A DNA stretch of 64,000 nucleotides, taken from Zobellia laminariae. Its GTDB lineage: Bacteria; Bacteroidota; Bacteroidia; Flavobacteriales; Flavobacteriaceae. How positions within the stretch are numbered: the first letter of the stretch is position 1; every line of letters begins with the position of its first letter. This document shows positions 32,421 to 41,900 of the stretch, piece after piece. The stretch is from contig NZ_RCNS01000004.1 of assembly GCF_009725995.1 (NCBI RefSeq), positions 186,001 through 250,000 of the forward strand, written 5' to 3'. The notes under the pieces were generated by a model that worked only from the letters and a program-made list of their open reading frames with translations, ran no database searches and was not told the DNA's origin. Position numbers and translations under genes: made by a program.

Positions 32421-32471
32421 TAACATTAAGCTAACCTTATTGCAATAAAGGTTTAACATACACGTAACTCG
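32421..32471 (+). promoter_or_regulatory. Candidate Pho-box-like array of 11-bp-spaced TAAC repeats
   Basis: TAAC occurs at 32421, 32432, 32454 and 32465, that is on an exact 11-bp register with one position (32443) unoccupied. Extended units are TAACATT, TAACCTT, TAACATA and TAACTCG. PhoB-family regulators bind direct repeats with an 11-bp period, one helical turn. The array lies in the intergenic region between the PhoB-like gene and the TonB receptor, about 50-100 bases before the receptor ATG. Confidence 0.5.
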
Positions 32472-32517
32472 ACTTTTACTTCACGTGGCGTTATTTGCGG
32501 CGTTATAAAACTAGATA

Positions 32518-35346
32518 ATGAGACTAATATATTCTATTGCACTATTACTTTTTTCTTTTCAACTCAGCGCCCAAGATACGGGAAGCATAGTAGGTACACT
32601 TACTGATAAAGAACTTAATGATGATCCCCTCCCATTTGCCAACGTAGTTATTAAAGGTACAACAATTGGTACTACTTCTGACTTTGATGGACTTTATGAA
32701 ATTTCAGGACTTGAGCCTGGTACTTATATAGTATCCTATAGTTATTTAGGATATGAGACAGTAGATATTACAGATGTAATAATTGAAGCAGGGAAAGTAA
32801 CAACAGTTAATGTGCCTATGAGCGCCTCGGAAGGTGTTTCGTTGGATGAGGTTGTTGTAATGACTACAGCACGTAAAGATTCTGAAACAGCACTTTTGCT
32901 TGATCAGAAAAAAGCGACTGAGATAAAAGAAAGTATTGGAGCTGTAGAGCTCGCTAAGATTGGGGTGTCCGATGCCGCAACAGCTACTACCAAAATTTCT
33001 GGTGTTACCAGTAGTGAGGCTTCTGGAGATGTATTTGTGAGAGGGTTGGGAGATAGATATCTTTCTACTACCTTAAATGGTCTGCCAATTCCTTCTGATG
33101 ATATAGATAAGAAGAACATTAACCTTGGACTTTTTCCAACACGTGTTCTGCAAAATGTAAGTATTAGCAAGACTTTTGCTGTTGATGGTTCTGCGGATGA
33201 AGCTTCGGGAGCAGTTAATATTACCTCTAGAGAACTTTCTGGTTCAAGTGAACTCTCAGTTGGTGTTTCAGGAGGGGTTAACTCAAATGTAACCAAAAAG
33301 GGAGTCTACGATAACTTTAAAGTTTCACCCAATTCAAAAAATACGGATTTCGGTTTTTATGATCAAAACCTGAATACGCAGCAATTGATAACCAACCAAG
33401 GTTGGAATACACTTCAACAGGATAACCCAATGGATTATTCTATGTCTATAGCAGCTGGTAAAAAGTTTGCCGATAAACTTTCGGTTTTTCTTAGTGCATC
33501 TCATTCACGTTCTTTTGAACATAGAGAAGGTCTGTTTAGACAATATCGTTCAAATTTTATTGATGATACCATTACAGATGCAACCACATTTCGCAAGAAA
33601 ATTGTAAACACAGGTCTTCTAGATATTACCTACTTGGCCAATGACAAGAACAAAATTAAGTCAAGCACATTCTTCGTAAATAAATTAGATGAATATGTTT
33701 TTGAAGGAGGCCGTAATGGTGAGGCTACTATTTTTGAAGAGACTGCAGCATCTGAAGGTTTGTTTCAATTCATAAGAGACCAGAACACCAAACAAACAAG
33801 ATTGTTAGTTACCCAATTAATAGGTAGACACCAACTTGGAGAAAAGAATACACTGCATTGGGCAGGTGGTTATAACTTTTTAAAGGCAGATGAACCAAAC
33901 CGTATTCGTAACGAGGTAAACTTTGATCCAGACGGTAATTTTGTGCAACTGGGTAGAAACGGTGGTTTTCAACAGCGTAAATCTAGCCAGAATATTGAGG
34001 ATATAGAGTATAGTGGTTATATCAAAGATGAGCTAAAAATTATAGATGAGGAGACTAGAACCTTTAAGATGAATTTTGGGGTTTCTTATAGAAATAAAGA
34101 AAGAGATTTTAGTTCAGAGTTTGTTGGTGTGGAAGAGCAAAGTACCAACGCCATAAACCCACCTTCTATTGATAACTTAGGTAGTATTTTCCGTCAATCT
34201 AATTTTGATGCAGGTCTTCTAGAGATTAACCTTTTGGGGTCTAATGCCAATGGAGAGCGAAAAGATTTATACTTAGGTACTTTGGATTCTAAGGCTGCAT
34301 TTTTTGCCTTTAACGTTGGACTTGATAAATGGAATTTTGATGCTGGTATCCGATACCAAAGTGATGAGATAAAAGTAACTTACGATATTGGTAACCTATC
34401 ACCAAGAACGGGCGAGAGCAATCAAGACTACAGTAATTTCTATCCTAGTTTAAATATTAAGTATACGGTAAACGAACTTCACGCATTACGTTTGGCTGTT
34501 AGTAGAACCATAACATTACCGGAATTTAAAGAAATTGCTCCTTTTAGTTATGTATCTCCAACAGGGCAGATTAGCCGTGGTAATCCAGATTTAATAGCTT
34601 CTAAAGATATTAACCTAGATCTTAAATGGGAATATTTCCCTTCTGCAGGTCAATTGGTTTCTGTTGCCGCTTTCTACAAAGATATTTCAGATCCAATAAA
34701 CCGAGTAAGAGAAACAGGTTCTGCAGGTATTTTCTCTTATTTCAACTCTGGAGAAAAAGCTGAAATTTTTGGTCTTGAGGCAGAAACAAAATTAGACTTG
34801 GTAAAACCAATATTTAATGATGATGATGGCTCGGAATCTGGATATGACCTTAATATGGTTCTTAACGTTACACGTATGTGGCACCAACAAGATCTTAAGG
34901 AAATATATAACGAAAACGGTACACTGGTAAGAAGTTTTCAATACAAGGGAATTACAGAGTCTGACCTTCAAGGTGCATCGGATTGGATTTTTAATACAAG
35001 CTTAAATTTTGAAGCTGCTACGGAAAACCCTTTTGCAGCATCACTTTCTGCGAACTATGCTTCAGATAAAATTTACTCTTTAGGGGTGCCTACAGACCAG
35101 ACAAACAGAGATATTTTTTATGACGATGCAGTTGTAGAAAAAGGATTTGTTGTCCTAAATGCACTTATAAGTAAAGAAATAGGTGAGCACATAAAAATAA
35201 GCCTAACAGGTTCAAATCTTTTGAACCCAGAAATAAAGCAAACACAGTTAGTTCGTAACCCGATAACTGAAATTGAAACAGAACAGACTGTGCTTTCATA
35301 CACAACAGGTATGGACATTAGTTTAGGTCTGAGCTACAAATTTTAA
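32518..35346 (+). CDS. TonB-dependent outer-membrane receptor, carboxypeptidase regulatory-like type
   Basis: 942 residues with signal peptide (MRLIYSIALLLFSFQLSAQ). An N-terminal carboxypeptidase-D regulatory-like domain (about 25-105, GSIVGTLTDKELNDDPLPFANVVIKGTTIGTTSDFDGLYEI) precedes the plug (SGVTSSEASGDVFVRGLGDRYLSTTLNGLPIPSDD) and a 22-strand barrel, ending in GMDISLGLSYKF with the terminal aromatic. There is no SusD partner. It is the first gene of a two-gene unit with the duplicated lipoprotein and diverges from the PhoB-like regulator. The cargo is unknown; import of a phosphate-containing compound is inferred from position only. Confidence 0.92.
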   Translation: MRLIYSIALLLFSFQLSAQDTGSIVGTLTDKELNDDPLPFANVVIKGTTIGTTSDFDGLYEISGLEPGTYIVSYSYLGYETVDITDVIIEAGKVTTVNVPMSASEGVSLDEVVVMTTARKDSETALLLDQKKATEIKESIGAVELAKIGVSDAATATTKISGVTSSEASGDVFVRGLGDRYLSTTLNGLPIPSDDIDKKNINLGLFPTRVLQNVSISKTFAVDGSADEASGAVNITSRELSGSSELSVGVSGGVNSNVTKKGVYDNFKVSPNSKNTDFGFYDQNLNTQQLITNQGWNTLQQDNPMDYSMSIAAGKKFADKLSVFLSASHSRSFEHREGLFRQYRSNFIDDTITDATTFRKKIVNTGLLDITYLANDKNKIKSSTFFVNKLDEYVFEGGRNGEATIFEETAASEGLFQFIRDQNTKQTRLLVTQLIGRHQLGEKNTLHWAGGYNFLKADEPNRIRNEVNFDPDGNFVQLGRNGGFQQRKSSQNIEDIEYSGYIKDELKIIDEETRTFKMNFGVSYRNKERDFSSEFVGVEEQSTNAINPPSIDNLGSIFRQSNFDAGLLEINLLGSNANGERKDLYLGTLDSKAAFFAFNVGLDKWNFDAGIRYQSDEIKVTYDIGNLSPRTGESNQDYSNFYPSLNIKYTVNELHALRLAVSRTITLPEFKEIAPFSYVSPTGQISRGNPDLIASKDINLDLKWEYFPSAGQLVSVAAFYKDISDPINRVRETGSAGIFSYFNSGEKAEIFGLEAETKLDLVKPIFNDDDGSESGYDLNMVLNVTRMWHQQDLKEIYNENGTLVRSFQYKGITESDLQGASDWIFNTSLNFEAATENPFAASLSANYASDKIYSLGVPTDQTNRDIFYDDAVVEKGFVVLNALISKEIGEHIKISLTGSNLLNPEIKQTQLVRNPITEIETEQTVLSYTTGMDISLGLSYKF

Positions 35347-35396
35347 TCATTTATCTAATCAACAATAAATAATCTTAAATTTTTAAAGTCTTTATT

Positions 35397-37445
35397 ATGA
35401 AATTGAAAACAACAAATTTTGTAAAAGTTTTGGCAATGGTTGCTGCCATTACCCTTGCGAGCTGTAGTAGTGATGACAATGCTCCGGATCCTGGTCCTGA
35501 TGGAGAAGCGCCTACCTGTACCGATGGAATTAAAAATGGTGATGAAACTGGTGTAGATTGCGGTGGGTCTTGTACAGCTTGTGATGCAACTGCAGAAGGT
35601 ACAACCCTAACGGGAACCTTAACAGAAGAAAGAACTTTAGATGCGACAAAAACATATAGTTTAGAAAAAAGTTATAGTATAGAAGCTGGTGGTAAATTAA
35701 TAATTCCTGCAGGTACAGTTATCAACGCAACAGTTGAGTCTGGTGACGAGACCGAAACTTTTATTGTTGTTCAAAAAGGTGGTGAAATTGATATTCAAGG
35801 TACTGAAGCTGCACCGGTAACTATGCAATCTACTGGTGGTGAGCCAGGAGAATGGGGTGGTTTGGTTATTTTAGGAGATGCTACTACAACCGCTGGTGTA
35901 GACGCTACTGCTGAGGTAAGTAACTTCAAATATGGTGGTACTGCTGATGATGACAACTCAGGTTCTATTAAGTATTTAATCATTAAGCATGCTGGTGCTC
36001 AGATTAATGCAGAGTCTCAGTATAACGGTCTTACACTTTATGCTGTAGGTTCTGGAACTACTATTGACAACGTTGCTATGATAGATGGTGAGGATGATGG
36101 TGTTGAGTTCTTTGGTGGAACTGTTTCTGCTTCTAACCTTTACTTTGAGAACAACCAAGATGATTCTATTGACTGGACAGAAGGTTGGAACGGTACGGTT
36201 ACAAATGCATACGTATTACATACAGAAGAAGGTTTCTCTACTGCTGTTGAGGCAGATAAAGACAATGGTAATCCTAAGTTGATCAACTTTACTGCTGTTT
36301 CAACTGTTGGTGGTACTGCTTTACAGTTTAAAGCTACTTCTGGCGCTACTATCACTGGTCTTTCTTTGAGTGGTTATGATACTTCTATAGATATGAAAGA
36401 TGATGGTCCTTTGGCTAACGTTATCATTGAAGGTGAAGCTGGAAATCCAGAAAGCACATACAATAACAATGCAAGTGTAGATATTGCAATTTTTGACTGG
36501 GTGAATACAGATACTTCTGCAGGTGAAAGCAGTATTTTAACAGGAACTGTAACTAGCGATCGTACATTAGATGCTTCTATAAGCTACCTTTTGTCTACTA
36601 GCTTAAGTGTTGAAGCTGGAGCTACTTTAACTATTCCTGCTGGAACTAAAATCAGTGCTCAAGTGGAGTCTGGTGATGAAACTGAAACTTTCATCGTTGT
36701 TCAAAAAGGAGGTATGATTATGGTAGAAGGTACTGAGGCAAATCCAGTAGTTATGACTTCTACCAACGGTAACGCTGGTGATTGGGGTGGTTTAGTTATT
36801 TTAGGAGATGCTACTACAACCGCAGGTGTAGACGCTACTGCTGAGGTAAGTAACTTTAAATATGGTGGTACTGCAGATGATGATAATTCTGGTTCTATCA
36901 AATATTTAATTATTGAAAATGCAGGAGCACAGATAAATGCAGAGTCTCAATATAACGGTCTTACTTTATATGCTGTAGGTTCTGAAACTGTTATTGATAA
37001 TGTTGCTATGATAGATGGTGATGATGACGGTGTTGAGTTCTTTGGTGGAACTGTTTCTGCTTCTAACCTTTACTTTGAGAACAACCAAGATGATTCTATT
37101 GACTGGACAGAAGGTTGGAACGGTACGGTAACTACTTCTTATGTTGTTCATAGCAAAGAAGGATTTTCTACTGCTGTTGAAGCTGATAAGGCAAATGGCA
37201 ACCCAAAATTGATTGACTTTACAGCTGTTTCAACTGTTGGTGGTACGGCACTTCAATTTAAAGCGACTTCTGGTGCAACTTTAACTAACGTTAGCCTTAC
37301 AGGTTACGATACTAACGTTGATATGAAGGATGCAGGACCTCTTGCAAATGTAATTGTTGATGAAACAGCTCTTACTACTGCTGAAGATGATGTTTTCAAC
37401 GGAACTGCTGTTGATGTTGCCATCTTTGCTTGGGCTACTAAATAA
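35397..37445 (+). CDS. Surface lipoprotein with two tandem 310-residue repeat domains
   Basis: 682 residues. Lipoprotein signal peptide with lipid Cys23 followed by SSDDN, an acidic stretch of the type that directs Bacteroidota lipoproteins to the cell surface. A short cysteine motif follows (CTDGIKNGDETGVDCGGSCTAC, cysteines within residues 42-61). Then come two copies of a domain of about 310 residues (roughly 68-370 and 378-680), each starting LTGTLT.ERTLDA or LTGTVTSDRTLDA and containing GEWGGLVILGDATTTAGV, SNFKYGGTADDDNSGS and DGVEFFGGTVSASNLYFENNQDDSIDWTEGW. The Gly/Asn-rich short strands suggest a right-handed beta-helix. It follows the TonB receptor by 50 bases and probably acts as its surface partner; a hairpin terminator ends the unit. 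Confidence 0.85.
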   Translation: MKLKTTNFVKVLAMVAAITLASCSSDDNAPDPGPDGEAPTCTDGIKNGDETGVDCGGSCTACDATAEGTTLTGTLTEERTLDATKTYSLEKSYSIEAGGKLIIPAGTVINATVESGDETETFIVVQKGGEIDIQGTEAAPVTMQSTGGEPGEWGGLVILGDATTTAGVDATAEVSNFKYGGTADDDNSGSIKYLIIKHAGAQINAESQYNGLTLYAVGSGTTIDNVAMIDGEDDGVEFFGGTVSASNLYFENNQDDSIDWTEGWNGTVTNAYVLHTEEGFSTAVEADKDNGNPKLINFTAVSTVGGTALQFKATSGATITGLSLSGYDTSIDMKDDGPLANVIIEGEAGNPESTYNNNASVDIAIFDWVNTDTSAGESSILTGTVTSDRTLDASISYLLSTSLSVEAGATLTIPAGTKISAQVESGDETETFIVVQKGGMIMVEGTEANPVVMTSTNGNAGDWGGLVILGDATTTAGVDATAEVSNFKYGGTADDDNSGSIKYLIIENAGAQINAESQYNGLTLYAVGSETVIDNVAMIDGDDDGVEFFGGTVSASNLYFENNQDDSIDWTEGWNGTVTTSYVVHSKEGFSTAVEADKANGNPKLIDFTAVSTVGGTALQFKATSGATLTNVSLTGYDTNVDMKDAGPLANVIVDETALTTAEDDVFNGTAVDVAIFAWATK

Positions 37446-37473
37446 GCTATCAAAATAGCAATCATATAATTTT

Positions 37474-37497
37474 CAAAGCCCGCGATAGCGGGCTTTG
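37474..37497 (+). terminator. Terminator after the TonB receptor/lipoprotein unit
   Basis: CAAAGCCCGC and GCGGGCTTTG form a 10-bp stem with loop GATA, followed by TTGTTTTCC. Confidence 0.85.
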
Positions 37498-37571
37498 TTG
37501 TTTTCCTATTTGAAATAGAAGGTCAATTAGAACCACATATAAATGGGGTCTATTTAAGTGTGTCTAGCACC

Positions 37572-38675
37572 TTACACCTTTATATAAATCTTCTTCTTAT
37601 CCAGCCATAAGCCAAGGCTCCAGCAAAAGAGCATAAAGATTAGGGCAAAGGCAAAGGAGCCAAAGTAAGGGCCTATCCAACTAAATCCTTTTTGATATAC
37701 ATAGTTGAATAGACTTTGTTCACCATCAACCCGAATGAAATGCATGCCAATAGCCACATATTCCGATAGCAGATAGATGAAAAGCGGATTCTTTCCAAAT
37801 ACCTCAAAGAAATTGTAATTGACAGGTTTCTTCACAAAATCAATAGTATAGATAAGTATTGACAATACCACAATATCAAGACCTACGGTAAGTACCACGA
37901 ATGAACTTGTCCATAATTTTTTGTTTACAGGAAAACCAAGGTCCCACAGATAAGCTATAACTAATAAGCCGGCACCCATCAGCAGCATTTTTGCCAGCTT
38001 TTCGTAGTTCATGCCCCCGTCAATAATATACTTACCTATAAGATAACCCACCAATACATTACAAATGGAGGGCAGTGTGCTTAAAAGTCCTTCTGGATCA
38101 AACGGTATACCGTTACCCATATACAGGTGGCTGTCGCCTAAAATTAATTGGTCAACTGTTCTCGCAAAGTTCCCTTCTAAAGTGTAATCACCAAACGCCG
38201 CTAATAGGCCCCAATAGCTTAATAGTAATAACACAGAGGCTATAATCAGTTGCCTGTTGGTTAGAAAGTATATCATTATGGCGCCAATGAAGTAACAAAG
38301 GGCTATACGTTGTAGAACTCCAAGTATCCTTGTATCACTAAAAGGAACTGCTGCTAGATTTCCTGTATCTGTCCAAGAAACAAAGGGAATCCAATACATG
38401 GTATATCCTAGGAGAAATATAATTAAAGTCCGCTTGGCTATTTTCTTGAAAACTTGGGATAAGGGTTTGTCCGCCCATTTGGTCTTTACAAAGGCAAAGG
38501 CATTACCGACCGCGAACAGAAAAGAAGGAAAAACCAAATCGGTAGGGGTAAAGCCATGCCAGTTGGCATGTAGTAAGGGAGAAAAGGTCATGTTCCAGTC
38601 TCCAGGCGTATTTACGATGATCATTAGGCAAATGGTCAATCCCCGAAATACATCGAGTGCTTTGAATCTTTTCAT
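37572..38675 (-). CDS. NagX/HGSNAT-like (DUF5009) membrane acyltransferase family protein
   Basis: 367 residues with about ten hydrophobic segments. The N-terminus MKRFKALDVFRGLTICLMIIVNTPGDW and the motif HANWHGFTPTDLVFPSFLFAVGNAFAF match bacterial relatives of heparan-alpha-glucosaminide N-acetyltransferase, often labelled NagX or DUF5009. The animal enzyme transfers acetyl groups from cytosolic acetyl-CoA across the membrane to glucosamine; in Bacteroidota the family is linked by context to amino-sugar use. It stands alone here, convergent with the lipoprotein gene, next to a polysaccharide utilization locus but pointing away from it. Confidence 0.88.
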   Translation of the reverse strand: MKRFKALDVFRGLTICLMIIVNTPGDWNMTFSPLLHANWHGFTPTDLVFPSFLFAVGNAFAFVKTKWADKPLSQVFKKIAKRTLIIFLLGYTMYWIPFVSWTDTGNLAAVPFSDTRILGVLQRIALCYFIGAIMIYFLTNRQLIIASVLLLLSYWGLLAAFGDYTLEGNFARTVDQLILGDSHLYMGNGIPFDPEGLLSTLPSICNVLVGYLIGKYIIDGGMNYEKLAKMLLMGAGLLVIAYLWDLGFPVNKKLWTSSFVVLTVGLDIVVLSILIYTIDFVKKPVNYNFFEVFGKNPLFIYLLSEYVAIGMHFIRVDGEQSLFNYVYQKGFSWIGPYFGSFAFALIFMLFCWSLGLWLDKKKIYIKV

Positions 38676-38963
38676 GGTCGGTTACATTTTAGTTGCCCTC
38701 TAAGTTAAGCGCTCTTTTTATCTTTTCAAATAAATCGCTGTTTTCATAAATTCCTTGGAAAGACCTGTTAAGGTAATGAGGTTTTTTATTGCTTCGGATT
38801 CTGTAGAAGTAGATGTCACCACTTAAATCTTAAATAACAATGACATTTAGGATTAAAAACCATTTTATGGTAACTTAACTTTTTTAGATAAAAGCAAACT
38901 CTATCTTAGTTTTAAAAGGAGGTAGTTAATGATAAAGAATAAAAATCTGGGATACTGAATTTT

Positions 38964-41900
38964 ATGAAAAAAGCCCTATTACTTTTTATATGCTTCTTAG
39001 GTGTTTTAACCTGTCATCTTACTGCTCAAGAGGTAAGGCCTAAATTAGATTTTTATAAGATTAAAGATGGTATTTCTCAAGTAGGAGTTCATACCATTGC
39101 TCAAGATAACAATGGATTCGTCTGGATAGGTACCCATGGGGCTGGAGTTTATCGTTATGATGGAATGGATTATGTTAGCTACAGGCCTAAGGATATCAAT
39201 CATAAGACACTGAACAGTAGTTTTGTATATTGTACTTTTTTGGATAAGCAAAATAGGCTATGGGCGGGGACGAATATTGGCCTTGCCCTCTATGATAGGG
39301 AGAATGATGAGTTTCGTCATATGCCATTAGTTTCTAAAGAAAACTTAGAATACGGTAATGTAGGTATCATAAGTTTGCAAGGTGATGGTAAGGGTAGCCT
39401 GTTTATGGGAACCGGTGAACAAGGGGTTTATGTAATGGACTTAGATACCTTAACAATTGAAGAGCTATCTTTTAACAACCCTAATACTGACACCTATCTC
39501 GCGGTTAATGAAATTAAGATAACCGATTCAGGAGTAATTTATGCGGCTACCAGTGGCGGCCTTTTAGAAGTTGACCCTAGGAATAAGCGTGTAGACTTTG
39601 CTTTGTTCAGAGATGGAAATGAAGCGAGGACCATTGCCGCGGGTATACAGTCTTTGTTTATTGACTCGGATAACACCATTTGGGCGGGCTCTATTTCTAA
39701 TGGAGTTTATCGCGTACAATTACCTAGTGATAGCCAAACGCCTACCGTAGAGAATTTTGAGGTTACTTCAAATAATATTTTCGCTATTGTAGAGACGCCT
39801 TACGGTGAAATTTTGCTTGGGACAGAGAATGATGGACTTTATAATCTTAATAAAAATGGAGAGGTAATTCATCATTACCTCTTTGATAAAAATGATGAGA
39901 AAAGTATTTTATCCAATTCTGTTTGGTCTCTGTATGTAGACGAGGACGAAAGAATATGGATGGGTTTTTACAATAGAGGAGTAGTTGTTCATGATAAATT
40001 CCATAATAAATTCAGTGAAATCCAAAGTATCTATAATAAGTCCAATTCATTACAGATTAGCTCGGTTACATCAATTATTGGAGATGATGAGGGGAAATTA
40101 TGGATAGGAATGGATGGTGGGGGCATTGATGTATTGGATAAATCAACAAATCATTTCATACACATCAACACGGGTGTTCGTTCGGAATATACAGGCTTGA
40201 CGAGCGATTATATTCAGTCTTTGTTCATTGATAGCCATCAAAATATTTGGGTAGGTAGTTGGGACAAAGGTCTTTTCTTTCTTAAAAAAGGAACCAAAAA
40301 ATTCATTAACTATAAGTTTCCTATAGTAAGAAATAGAAAAGGAAGCAGTGCCATAATGACCTTTGCCGAAGACGCTACAGGTAAAGTTTGGATAGGCACG
40401 TTCAATCAAGGTTTGTATTCGTTTCAACTCGATGATAAAAAGGAAACCCATATAAATTCCTCATCGTTTGAATTTCATGATTTAGCAGGTGAATATATTA
40501 ATAAGGTAGAGGTGGATGCGCAAAATACAATTTGGGTAGCAACAACAAATGGTCTATTTAAATTGGAGAAAAAGGAAGACCGTTCGTATAAAACGGTATA
40601 TATGAACGATTATATATCTGCGGATAAGACCATAAGCCTAACTTACTATGATATTGTATCGTTATATGCAGCAGATGATAATATCTTATGGGCAGGTACT
40701 AGGGGTATTGGGCTATTGGGGTTTGATACTCAAGATAACTCCGCTACCTGGTATAATAATTCTAATGGCTTAAGTATGCCTAATATAATAGGAATTGTAG
40801 GAGATTCTAATGGTAATCTGTGGCTAGACGGTAATTCGGGCTTGATTTTGTTTGATGTTGAAGCAAATGAATTTACCAAGTTTACGAAAAATGATGGTCT
40901 CGTTTCCAATGACTATAATAAGAACGCAGTATATAAGGATAATGACGGAAAATTATATTTTGGCGGTACAGAGGGAATCGATTATTTCAATCCCAATAAT
41001 ATAAATATTTTGGAAACACCGCCTCAGGTCTATCTCAAAAACCTGAAGCTGTTTAATGAAACGGTACAACCTCTAGCCAAAGAATCTCCTTTGGAAAAAG
41101 TGCTTTCTCAAACAGATAGTATTACGTTAAATAGTAAACAGTCTGTATTTACTATTGAATATTCTGGAATAAATTATACAAGAGCCGAAGAAAACCAATA
41201 TGCTTATTATTTGGACGGCTACGAAACGGACTGGAATTTTGTTGATAAAGTAAGGAGTGCTACATATACCAATCTAGATGCGGGCCATTATATTTTTAAG
41301 GTAAAAGCGGCTAACAGTGACGGGGTTTGGAGCAAAACCCCCAAGACCCTTTATATAGAAGTACTTCCCCCTTGGTGGAAGTCCAATTGGGCTATGCTTG
41401 TATATGTGCTTATAGTTCTGGCCTTGCTAGGGCTCTTAAGACAGTTTGAGAAAAAACGGATTATAGATAAGCAACAGGTTGAGAACGAACGCCAAAAAAG
41501 GGTAAGGGAAGAGGAATTGCACAAAGAAAGAATTCAATTTTTCACAAATGTAGCGCACGAATTTAGTTCACCGCTTACTTTGATTCTAAACCCTATTAAA
41601 GATATTATTAGCGATACGGATAACAGTTTTTCCAATAGACTTAAAGTCAAGCATGCAACTATATACAAGAACACGGAACGTTTAATTCGTTTAATTAATG
41701 AGTTGCTTGACTTTAGTAAGCTGGAATCCGATAAAATTAAAATCCACGCCAGTAATATAAATGTTGTACCATTTGTAAAAGGAATTGTAGATCATTTTAA
41801 AGAAGAAGCGTTTTCAAATCATATTGATTTAAAGGTGAATTCAAACAAGGACGTTATAAGAATCTGGGCAGATGAAGGTATGCTAGAGAAGATAATTTTC

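Noticed and set aside
32904..33296. 130-codon minus-strand frame inside the TonB receptor gene
   Set aside because: Composition (Glu/Pro/Ser/Val repeats) mirrors codon bias of the sense gene; the sense frame encodes a clear receptor plug.
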